Under the pieces are notes generated by a model, which saw nothing but the letters and a program-made list of their open reading frames with translations, searched no databases and was not told the DNA's origin. This document shows, in pieces, positions 19,928 to 28,297 of a DNA stretch of 64,000 nt. Source of the DNA: Serpula lacrymans var. lacrymans S7.9 (lineage: Eukaryota > Basidiomycota > Agaricomycetes > Boletales > Serpulaceae); assembly GCF_000218685.1 (NCBI RefSeq), contig NW_006763292.1, positions 2,805,909 to 2,869,908 on the forward strand, written 5' to 3'. Each line of letters starts with the position of its first letter. Positions within the stretch are counted from its first letter, which is position 1. The position numbers and the translations under genes were made by a program.

Positions 19928-22900
19928 GCACGGACTCTCTGACCAGTAAGCACGGTTCGGAAAATGTATTTGTAACTGATAAATCGAAACATGTTTCCCA
20001 AAACCCACGTGCCGAGAAATACGCTAAGCCACATTCAGCGGAATGGTTGGCTCGACGAATTAAAGACCAGAAAGAAGAAAGAGCCAAAGCATTGGTTCGG
20101 AACTGGGCCTCACCCCAGTGTTACCCACACATCACGACGGATACAATCAATTTACTCAAGCAACACGATGAAGAGTATATCGTAGAGCAATTGAATGTCA
20201 TCAAAGACTTCGCATCCCTCCCCCCATCTCATCAACGCAAACTCTCGCTACAATGTCAATTATCCACTATCGACGATCACCAGACGCATGTCATACTAGT
20301 TTTGATAGATTCAGGATGCACAGATTCTATCATTGACGAAACCTTTGTTCGGCAACACAACATTTCCACAAAACCACTGCCAACTCGTGTTATTGTCTCA
20401 AACGCCGATGGAACCAAGAATCGCACTGGACCTTTAACGGAATATGTGACACTTCGCCTAACTGTGGCAGGTCGCACGGAATTAATGGACTTCCTGGTCA
20501 CTGGACAAAGAGAGGCCAGAATTTTATTAGGACACGACTGGCTACGACGCACAAATCCCAACATCAACTGGCAGACAAACACCATCACGTACCCTTCTGA
20601 TACGGAGTATCACCCTGAAGACGGAGATAGAGTCATCGCTGTAGACTTACAGAGCAGGATTGACAAAATTTCCGTCGAAAGCAACGTATCTCAGACCAAA
20701 AGCCAACAGATTGCGGAAGAATCAGAACGAGCAAAGTCAACACTCACATTCAGAGACGTCGTTCCCCCGTTTTATCATCATTTCGAGCCAGTATTCACAA
20801 AAGCGTCATTTGACAAACTACCCCCACGACGAGTCTGGGACCACGCAATTGAACTCCTACCAGAAGCCAAAGGTCTAGACTGTAAAACGTATCCACTTAA
20901 CCGAGACGAACAAATTCATCTTGACGAATTCTTGAAAGAAAACCTGGAGACAGGGAGGATCAGAGTATCGAAATCCCCTTACGCATCCCCGTTCTTCTTT
21001 ATCAAGAAAAAAGACGGATCTCTCAGACCGGTACAAGACTATCGGAAACTCAACGCACTTACGATTAAAAACCGATATACGTTACCCCTCATTTCAGAAT
21101 TGATAAACCGACTCAAAGGAGCGAGATTCTTCACCAAGCTGGATGTCCGTTGGGGATATAATAATGTTCGGATCAAAGAAGGAGATGAGCACAAGGCCGC
21201 CTTCAGAACTAACAGAGGACTGTTCGAACCTCTAGTTATGTTCTTCGGACTCACGAACTCCCCAGCCACCTTTCAAACAATGATGGACCGACTTCTCAGA
21301 GACCTAATCAACGAAGGATCAGTTATCGTATACCTCGACGACATCATGATATTCACCGACTCGTTAGAAGAACACAGGAAGATCGTATCCAAAGTTCTTC
21401 AGATACTCGCAGACAATCAATTATATCTCAAGCCAGAGAAATGCGAGTTTGAGAAGAAGGAAGTCGAATATCTGGGAATGATCATCTCCCATGATACGAT
21501 TTGTATGGACCCGCTAAAAGTACAGGCAGTTGCAGAATGGCCGATACCACAAACAAAGAAGGAGTTACAGTCATTCCTAGGGTTTTCAAACTTTTACAGA
21601 CGATTCATCAGAGACTACGGAAAGATTGCCAAACCGCTGACGATTCTCACCGGAAAGGTAGACTGGGAGTGGGCTGAAGACCAACAACGAGCGTTCGACG
21701 TTCTCAAAAAGACAATCACCACTTCGCCCACACTCGCAATCCCTAACGACGAGGATCCATTCAAAGTTGAATGTGATGCCTCCAACTACGCCACGGGAGC
21801 AGTGTTATCCCAGCAGCAAGAAGGGAAATGGAGACCGGTCGCATTCCTGTCAAAATCGATGAACCCTGCAGAGAGAAATTACGCTATCTGGGATAAAGAG
21901 ATGCTAGCGGTAATGCATGCATTAGAAGAATGGCGACACCTCCTCATGGGAGCTAAACACCAGTTCACCATATTCACCGACCATCAAAACCTCACCTACT
22001 TCCGAGACCCCCAGAAGGTAAACAGACGACAAGCTAGGTGGATGGACACACTAGCGAGATACGATTTCAAGCTAGAGCATGTGAAAGGCTCGGCGAACAC
22101 GAAAGCGGACCTACTTAGCCGAAGAGTAGACCATCCGAGAGGCGAGAGAGACAACGAAGGACAGGTCCTTCTACCTCAGCTCGCGGAAGCAAACATTTAT
22201 ACTATGGAGGACGTGTTAGAAGAACACTACCTGGACGAGCTGCTAGCTTCGCAGCACAAACTAGACGATTACGTAGTAAGGAAGTTGAAAGAAGATCCAA
22301 AGGTTTGGAAGAAACGAGACGGAATCGTCTGGATAGGAAATGAGAAAGAAGACGAGTTGACGTTAGGGTCCTTCAAAAACAAAATCTACGTACCCCAAGA
22401 TCCAAAGTTGAGGGCACGTATTATCGAAGAAGAACATGACACGAGCCTCAGCGGACACCCAGGAGAAAGAAAGACGCACGAAGGAGTAAACCGATCATTC
22501 TGGTGGCCTAGCCTCAGGAGAGATATCAGGAAATATGTCGCAGGATGCGAGATATGTCAGAGAACAAAGTCGCATCGTCAAAAACCGCATGCTCCCCTCC
22601 ATCCAAATCTGATCCCTGATCGTCCTTGGCAGATAATCACAACGGATCTCATCGGAGCATTACCAGAGTCAAACGGATACGACGCTATCCAGGTTTTTGT
22701 TGACAGATTCTCGAAAATGGCTCACTTCGTACCAACGCACGTTACTCTTGATTCGTTAGGCTACGCCAAACAACTACGAGATTCGGTTATACGACTACAC
22801 GGCATCCCGGAAAAAATTATATCAGATAGAGGACCTCAATTCATGTCGAACTTCACCAAGGACTTCTATCAGACCCTTGGGATCGAACCCGGCCTGTCAA

Positions 22901-23835
22901 CAGGTTACCACCCCCAAACTGATGGGCAATCCGAACGAATCAATCAAGACCTAGAACACTACCTACGCACGTTCATTAATCACCGACAAGACGACTGGGC
23001 TGATTGGCTAGCCATTGCCGAATTCACGTACAACAATCATCTCCACTCTGCGACCAATCAGACCCCCTTCTTCGTAAATTATGGTTCTCACCCTCGCAAA
23101 GGGACCGGTCAGAAGCCTTCCGGACGTTCGCAGGCTGCCGAAGATTTTGCAACCTCTATGACAAAACTGCACGAGCAAACTAGGCAATCATTATTACTCG
23201 CTAATCAAAACCTCAAAAAGTACTATGACCGAAAACGCACGGAAGCACGGGAGTATCACAAAGGGGATAAGGTGTGGTTAGAAGGAACTCATATCTCCAC
23301 CGATAGACCGATGAAGAAGTTAGATGACAAGCGATTTGGCCCGTTTACGGTAAAGGCAAAAGTCGGCCCATCCGCTTATCTCCTTGACGTCCCTAGATCC
23401 TGGAAGGCGATCCATCCCGTATTCAACGAAATCCTCTTATCGCCGTATCACACGCCGGAGTTTCCTAATCAACCTCGTACCTCGAAACCTCCGCCGATCC
23501 AAGTTGATGGCGCAGCCGAATACGAAGCCGAAGAAATCATTGCTTCTCGGCCCACTAAACTCAAAGGGGCTAAGCTCGATTACTTCGTCCATTGGAAGGG
23601 ATACCCGATCACAGAGAGGACGTGGGAACCCGACCACCATTTGAAAAATTCCCCTTCACTTATTGCCACCTTCCACCGCAAACACCCTGCCGCCCCACGT
23701 GTCATCGCCTCTGCCGCTTTACGATTTCGTCCATACGAAAATTTCACTACAACAACCGAAAAACCCCGCCTTTTCGACTGGATCACAAACCGCTTCACGG
23801 ACTGCGGCGCTAAGATTCTTGGGACAAGAATATAA
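19867..23835 (+). CDS. pol: Pol polyprotein: protease-RT-RNase H-integrase-chromodomain
   Basis: The frame lies at -1 to gag, overlaps it by about 60 nt, and has no ATG near its start, so it is probably made by frameshifting. Positions counted from 20047: protease LIDSGCTDSIID near 88 with ILLGHDWLRRTNPNINW after it; RT with FTKLDVRWGYNNVRI and the catalytic YLDDIMIF near 428; RNase H with VECDASNYATGAVL near 574, DKEMLAVMHALEEW and ANTKADLLSRR; integrase zinc domain H-H-C-C from about 796 (HDTSLSGHPGERKTHEG ... CEICQRTK); DDE core D in ITTDLIGALP (about 864), D in IISDRGPQF (about 927), E in DGQSERINQD (about 961); chromodomain EYEAEEIIASRPTKLKGAKL ... YFVHWKGYPITERTWEP near 1160-1205, which targets histone-marked chromatin. 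All catalytic residues are present and the frame is uninterrupted, ending TAA 23833-23835. Confidence 0.95.
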   Translation, partial: RSNHNPGGDKDEGFSRRSGVSTDSLTSKHGSENVFVTDKSKHVSQNPRAEKYAKPHSAEWLARRIKDQKEERAKALVRNWASPQCYPHITTDTINLLKQHDEEYIVEQLNVIKDFASLPPSHQRKLSLQCQLSTIDDHQTHVILVLIDSGCTDSIIDETFVRQHNISTKPLPTRVIVSNADGTKNRTGPLTEYVTLRLTVAGRTELMDFLVTGQREARILLGHDWLRRTNPNINWQTNTITYPSDTEYHPEDGDRVIAVDLQSRIDKISVESNVSQTKSQQIAEESERAKSTLTFRDVVPPFYHHFEPVFTKASFDKLPPRRVWDHAIELLPEAKGLDCKTYPLNRDEQIHLDEFLKENLETGRIRVSKSPYASPFFFIKKKDGSLRPVQDYRKLNALTIKNRYTLPLISELINRLKGARFFTKLDVRWGYNNVRIKEGDEHKAAFRTNRGLFEPLVMFFGLTNSPATFQTMMDRLLRDLINEGSVIVYLDDIMIFTDSLEEHRKIVSKVLQILADNQLYLKPEKCEFEKKEVEYLGMIISHDTICMDPLKVQAVAEWPIPQTKKELQSFLGFSNFYRRFIRDYGKIAKPLTILTGKVDWEWAEDQQRAFDVLKKTITTSPTLAIPNDEDPFKVECDASNYATGAVLSQQQEGKWRPVAFLSKSMNPAERNYAIWDKEMLAVMHALEEWRHLLMGAKHQFTIFTDHQNLTYFRDPQKVNRRQARWMDTLARYDFKLEHVKGSANTKADLLSRRVDHPRGERDNEGQVLLPQLAEANIYTMEDVLEEHYLDELLASQHKLDDYVVRKLKEDPKVWKKRDGIVWIGNEKEDELTLGSFKNKIYVPQDPKLRARIIEEEHDTSLSGHPGERKTHEGVNRSFWWPSLRRDIRKYVAGCEICQRTKSHRQKPHAPLHPNLIPDRPWQIITTDLIGALPESNGYDAIQVFVDRFSKMAHFVPTHVTLDSLGYAKQLRDSVIRLHGIPEKIISDRGPQFMSNFTKDFYQTLGIEPGLSTGYHPQTDGQSERINQDLEHYLRTFINHRQDDWADWLAIAEFTYNNHLHSATNQTPFFVNYGSHPRKGTGQKPSGRSQAAEDFATSMTKLHEQTRQSLLLANQNLKKYYDRKRTEAREYHKGDKVWLEGTHISTDRPMKKLDDKRFGPFTVKAKVGPSAYLLDVPRSWKAIHPVFNEILLSPYHTPEFPNQPRTSKPPPIQVDGAAEYEAEEIIASRPTKLKGAKLDYFVHWKGYPITERTWEPDHHLKNSPSLIATFHRKHPAAPRVIASAALRFRPYENFTTTTEKPRLFDWITNRFTDCGAKILGTRI
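19903..19909 (+). promoter_or_regulatory. candidate -1 ribosomal frameshift site GGATTTT
   Basis: In the gag frame this reads G-GAT-TTT, 16 nt before the gag stop codon; after a -1 slip translation continues at TCT 19909 in the pol frame, which is open from 19867. The heptamer has the form of the known GGAUUUA-type slippery site. No downstream pseudoknot was evaluated. Confidence 0.45.
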
Positions 23836-23845
23836 AAGGGGGGGG
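23834..23845 (+). other. polypurine tract
   Basis: aaaagggggggg overlaps the pol stop codon and lies three bases before the 3' LTR (TG at 23849). It is the expected primer site for plus-strand DNA synthesis. Confidence 0.9.
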
Positions 23846-23848
23846 TAA

Positions 23849-24545
23849 TGTAAGGACCGTTTTACTATTTTCTTATCTTTGTTATGTCTTGGTTCTCGAA
23901 CGCTTTTCCCGTTACACCTCTGGCTCTAGGGCTAGAGGTATCCTTTGCCATCTTACTTCTCATAGCCCTCACAGGCTTTCTTAACCATCGCTACCACTTT
24001 ATATCACAGATCAGAGACTGGGCATCGCTCCCAGCTAGCCAGCACACTGGGTAGGGACTGGTAGTAGACATCTCGCCAACCAGCTCCAAGCCCCAGTAAA
24101 GCCTGGTAATACTAATAAACGCCTTATCTAGAATCGTACCTCATCATGAGGATACGGTTCCTGACCACGCGTAACAATCTTCTATTATTAGTACAAGTCT
24201 CTCACCTGCTGATTAATCAAGTCAGAAGTCGTACGATAGTTACTCTCCCTTTTTCCTATTGGTTGATTAATTCCTCAGACCACTTTTCGTATATTCTCCT
24301 TTCGGTCTGAGGAACGGACAGTTCTCTATATAAAGACGTGCCTATTCATGTATAGCTCCTTAGCTTTCTATTACTGAATTTACCCGCTTTACTCCTCAAC
24401 AAGAACCTTTGAAGCTTACCTCTCAAAGTCCTCTACTCGCTATATTTCTAGCGTCTGTCGACCTCAAAGCTCATTGGACCCTTACTCCCTGCAAGTGCAG
24501 AAGGAGATAGGTTTAGTTTTTGTTATAGTTTATCGTTGCCTCACA
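23849..24545 (+). repeat. 3' LTR (697 bp)
   Basis: Matches the 5' LTR over its whole length with a single substitution (A at 24068). It is followed by the right copy of the target duplication. Confidence 0.97.
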
Positions 24546-24550
24546 GGTTT
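24546..24550. repeat. target-site duplication GGTTT, right copy
   Basis: Second copy of the 5-bp duplication flanking the chromovirus. Confidence 0.9.
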
Positions 24551-26093
24551 TAGGTTTTAAGTAATAGATTAACGTTGATGATCCATTATCTGTAGTTTCG
24601 TAACATTACAGAATAAAGTTCCAATGTCATGTGTTGACATCACGTAGTTTGTATCTAATTTTGAATCTGATCTGAATTCGACCGAACAGAGAATCTTTGA
24701 ACCTCTGGTACTCTACTCTCGCGCCCATCATGATTAAACACTCATCCTCCCGTTGCTTCTCCCGAATGACCTAATGCGCGATCGCGGCAGCCCAGGGTTC
24801 AATTCCCCACATCCGAAAGTTTTTCTTCTCTTTGGTGTTCTTCAATCAACTCATTTGACGACCATCTTCAAGTGTTTTTTCTTCTTTCTTTCTAAATAAT
24901 TTAATGCTGCGTCCTCCCTCGCGTTCCTTTCTCGCCCCGCTCGTTTCTTCGGTGTCACCATGACGGTCGCCTTTCGTCGCTCGCAGTCCTCAAGGTTCTT
25001 CTTTTGAGTTTCCTCGAGTGCCAGCTTACGTTTGCGGCTCTCTTGCGCTGCGGCTTCCGACTTGCATCGAGACCCCTGGCAGGACCGAGCATCTGCATCC
25101 ACGTCGACGATGGCCCGCCCCGCCCGCGATGAGGCGGTAGGGGTCTGGGGTAGAGATTACGGCGATCGTCCGGGGCCAGTACCAGTCGCGGGGGGCACTC
25201 TCGATGGGATGCATCCACCATCCACCGTGGGAGGAGGGGGGTTCACCCGCCTTTCCCCAACCCCAACCCCAACCGCGACCGCGACCAGAGCTGGTTCGGG
25301 TGCGATTCAAAGTGTGCGCCGTGCGCTGCCATCATGCAGTTGTGAGAATGTGAGATTGTGAGATTGTGAATGTGCGAGAATGGGGATAAGATATTGAATC
25401 ACTTTTGCGCCCACCGCCAACGCGAAGGACATGACAATGACAATGACATTGAATACCTAGATACCTAAAGACTAAAAGACCACGTCCAGAGGCACTTCCA
25501 GTTTCACGCACCCACCGAGTCCAGTGTCCTCCGTCTCTCTACACCATATATATACCATTGACACCACAGGCCAGCGATTAGCAATTCATGACAGTCCACG
25601 TCATATCCTCTGACACGCTCTCTATCGACTAGACGATAAATACGAGCATGAGCATTCAGATTCAAATTAACACTCATAGACGAAGGAAAAGACAAAGATA
25701 AACGAAAAAGTCTACAAACATAAAAACATAACAAAGTGAAAAAAAAAAAAAATAACAAGCAAAACACATGGACTGGTTGTATGTACGATGCCGTCGATGG
25801 TTCATGGCGTGACGAGCGATGAGATGCGTATCGTGACGGGTTACAGTTCACTTTGAAACGGTTGGGAGACGTCAAAAAAGGGGAGATGGGGGACGTCACC
25901 GGGAAAGGAGTCAGTCAGGAGTAAGTTCGAGGCAAAAAGAGAAAAACGAGTCCAGCCCAGCCCAGCCCATCCACCCCCTCCCAACACGCCATACGACATA
26001 TGATATCATCACCTCGCACCCATCCACACCAAACGCAAGACGCAAGACGCAAAATGGCAACACCGGCAGAATCGCAGAAATCCATCAAGGATT
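24551..26093. other. transition from AT-rich remnant to GC-rich host DNA
   Basis: The first 300 bp should continue the minus-strand gene cut by the chromovirus, but I see no convincing exon. At 24763-24805 tRNA-like A-box (TGACCTAATGC) and B-box (GGTTCAATTCC) words occur 30 nt apart, without a pairable acceptor stem. From 24851 to 25102 a minus-strand frame rich in Lys, Arg and Glu (SRKRKLALEETQKKNLEDCE) could be a coiled-coil exon, unassigned. From about 25100 the base composition becomes GC-rich, with simple repeats (ccccaaccccaacc; a poly-A run at 25739-25752). No gene can be named. Confidence 0.4.
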
Positions 26094-26336
26094 CTACTCC
26101 CCTCCCTCTGCACTCAACCCTCGCTTCGCCCGCCCGGCCCACTCGTTCGTCCATTCCATAATGTCGTTTTCGCATCCTGGCTTCATCGCGTCTTTACCTT
26201 TTCGCAGCCGAACCACATCCACCTCGAATAGCGCACGTCTAGCGCGTTCGAGTTGGGCTTTCGCACGACCGACGACCCACGACACCAGGAATAGGGAATC
26301 GAGATCAAGAATTGGGTGAGGGGCTACATACGACAT
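26094..26336 (-). CDS. possible small hypothetical gene
   Basis: An 80-codon minus-strand frame begins at ATG 26336 and reads FLVSWVVGRAKAQLERARRA, then DVVRLRKGKDAMKPGCENDI and MEWTNEWAGRAKRGLSAEG to the stop at 26094. The amphipathic, Arg/Lys-rich composition is compatible with a real exon, but splice signals are present inside it and the product is not recognised. Low confidence. Confidence 0.25.
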   Translation of the reverse strand: MSYVAPHPILDLDSLFLVSWVVGRAKAQLERARRALFEVDVVRLRKGKDAMKPGCENDIMEWTNEWAGRAKRGLSAEGGE

Positions 26337-26648
26337 GGGGTTTCTAGAGCGTTACCTTTGGAAAAGTCCAGAGTTTGGTATGAGTTTGGGTTTTGGAAGT
26401 AGGATAGAGGGTGAGGGATGAACAGGGAACGAAGAAAGGGGGTTATTAAAAGAGGCTATAACATTGGGAGTAGAAGGAAGAAGTGCATAGGGGAAAGAAA
26501 CGGTGAAGGGAATCCTCACAACATCGACAACAACACAAAACTGTCCAAGAATCCAAAATCCAAAACAGCCCTCTCATCCATCCTTTTTCAAACACCTTTC
26601 TATACCCCCCTCCTTCTTCACTCGCCGCCTTCTTCACTCGCCGCCCCC

Positions 26649-27919
26649 TCAACGCCCATCAGCCGGGATCGAATCATACGTGGGCGGAATCTCCCTCGGG
26701 TTCACGTCATCCACCCTCCCTCCATCGCGATGAACGACGACGCCGTCGGCATCCTCGCCCTCGTGCTGCGTCGCCAACCCAAGACCGCCCCGTCCGCCTC
26801 CAAACCTAGCCGCGGCCTCCCTCTCCTTGGCCTCCCTAGCCGACCCCGAACGGCCGCTGACACTCTCCGGCGGAGAATGGCCGTGAGAATAAGCGCTGCC
26901 GGGAGCCAAGACGCCGCCGATCTGCTGGGACGGCATCATGGGCTGGCGGTATGGGTAGTAGCCGGAAGCGTCGGAAGTGGACTGGGGGTAGTAGGTGTGG
27001 CTCTGAGGTGGGGTAGTGGGAGGGAGAGCTGAGGGGACTCGTTGTGCGGTCCGGTACGGCTCCTGCAGCACCGGGTGGCAAAGCGGGTGCACCGACGTAG
27101 GGAGAGTCGCCGTACTGATACTGCTGCATGCTAGGCCGCTGCACTGCCTCCAGCTGAAGCGCCGTGGTAGGGATAAGGGGTGACATTGTGCCCTCCGCCC
27201 TCGGCATCGCCCTCTGCCAGGTCGATCTGGGGCAAGGTGCCGCCTCCACCTGAATGGCCAATGACCCTATCTGGATCAAAGTCGCCATCAAACTCGTCCT
27301 TCTTGACACGCCTGCGGATGCAGAAGAGGAGGAGGAGGATGAGGGCGAGACCGCCTACACCGCCCACGACGCCGCCGACGATGGCGGGAGTGTGGGAGGT
27401 GGAGGATGCGGAAAGGGTGTTGGGAGGGGTGTAGGGGATGACAGTCTGTATGACTGAGGTGATGACGTAGGTAGAGCCGCCTGGTGCTGTGGAGCTGTAT
27501 GGGGTGTGCGTGAGAGAGGGACATGGAGAGATGAGAAAAAGAGCTTACAGAGTGGTGAAGGAGGAGACGGCGGTGGTGGAGTGGGAGGGGGTGGTGGTGC
27601 TGGTGCTGGTAGGCGAGGTGGAGGGTGGGGACGAAGTAGGAGAGTTTGAGGGAGAGGGAGAGGTCGATGTGGTCGATGTGGTGGGAGAAGAGGAGGGAGT
27701 GGTGGAGGTGGGGGGGGTGGAGGAGGGAGGAGAAGAGGAGGGAGTGGTGGATGTAGGGGTGGGAGTGGTTGAGGGGGGTGCAGAATCTGAAGAGGAAGGG
27801 GAGGAGTCAGTACTGGAGAGGGAGGAGGAGGAGGAGGAGGAAGAAGAGGCAGCAGTACCGGAAGCGGGCGTCGACGAGGGAGACGTCGACGCCTGGACAG
27901 ACGGAGAAGTAGAGGACAT
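26649..27919 (-). CDS. Ser/Thr-rich single-pass membrane protein (Mid2/mucin-like)
   Basis: The minus-strand ATG at 27919 opens about 120 residues that are almost only Ser, Thr and Pro, typical of O-mannosylated cell-wall-spanning ectodomains. An intron follows (about 27546-27500), then GGSTYVITSVIQTVIPYTPP, a transmembrane helix (AIVGGVVGGVGGLALILLLL) and a basic stop-transfer RRRVKKDEFDGDFDPDRV near 27300. The cytosolic tail includes MQQYQYGDSPYVGAPALPPG and ends EIPPTYDSIPADGR at 26649. The organisation matches stress-sensor or mucin-like fungal proteins, but no specific orthologue can be named. The tail is spread over three frames, needing two +1 shifts at about 27135 and 27060, from unusual splicing, mutation or sequence error. 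Upstream in-frame hydrophobic text (FIGILCLLCSSLFPPFSLFL) would make a signal peptide but lacks an ATG. Confidence 0.6.
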
Positions 27920-28151
27920 GCAGAGAAAGAGAGAGAAGGGAGGAAAGAGGCTGGAGCAAAGAAGGCAAAGGATGCCAATGAATTTGATCTGCCTCGAGGA
28001 GCTGCGCTCTTACATAAAACGGAGATGAGATGGCGGATACACGCACCTGTCGCTGCGTCGCTCGCCTTTGAGCTCATCTTTTCTTTTCTTTGCTTGGTCA
28101 GAGAGAGAGAGACGCTCTTTTTTGAGACACTGCCAACTGTCTAGACTATCT

Positions 28152-28297
28152 ACCACGTGTCACGTCGGTGCTACACGTCGGTGCTATTCCCAGCTCTACA
28201 CACACCTCTACCACGTGTCACGTCGGTCCTATTCACACACCTCATCCACGTGTCACGTCCAGCTCTACACACACCTCTACCACGTGTCACGTCGGTC
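28152..28297. repeat. four G-box repeats (CACGTGTCACGTC)
   Basis: The word ccacgtgtcacgtc occurs at about 28153, 28211, 28246 and 28280 with partly repeated spacers (agctctacacacacctctac). Each copy contains the palindrome CACGTG, the core bound by bHLH factors. The block lies 230-380 bp upstream of the membrane-protein start and reaches the stop codon of the TLDc gene, whose TGA is part of the last copy. Confidence 0.75.

Larger units (their letters stand above)
16515..24545 (+). mobile_element. nearly intact Ty3/gypsy chromovirus, 8,031 bp
   Basis: The element has two 697-bp LTRs differing at one base, a 5-bp target duplication, a TATA box, a primer-binding site, two ATG-free pre-gag frames, gag with a CCHC knuckle, a pol frame with protease, RT, RNase H, integrase and chromodomain, and a polypurine tract. 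No inactivating mutation is visible in gag or pol. The near-identical LTRs mean a recent insertion, possibly still active. It inserted into a minus-strand gene remnant. Chromodomain and apparent self-priming place it with Tf1/sushi-like chromoviruses. Confidence 0.96.

Noticed and set aside
16515..24545. Two separate insertions suggested by the 7-kb spaced repeats
   Set aside because: Same orientation, equal length, one mismatch and one shared 5-bp duplication show they are the LTRs of a single element.
24763..24812. tRNA or tRNA-derived SINE from A-box and B-box words
   Set aside because: The boxes are close to consensus, but the T stem pairs at only three positions and no acceptor stem can be formed with upstream sequence.
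27489..28028. 179-codon plus-strand frame rich in Glu, Val and Gly
   Set aside because: It is the reverse strand of the Ser/Thr repeat region of the minus-strand membrane protein; composition is explained by that gene.
28158..28297. CRISPR-like array of four repeats
   Set aside because: Repeats have irregular spacing (about 59, 35 and 34 bp), partly repeated spacers and a eukaryotic setting; simple promoter duplication is the better explanation.
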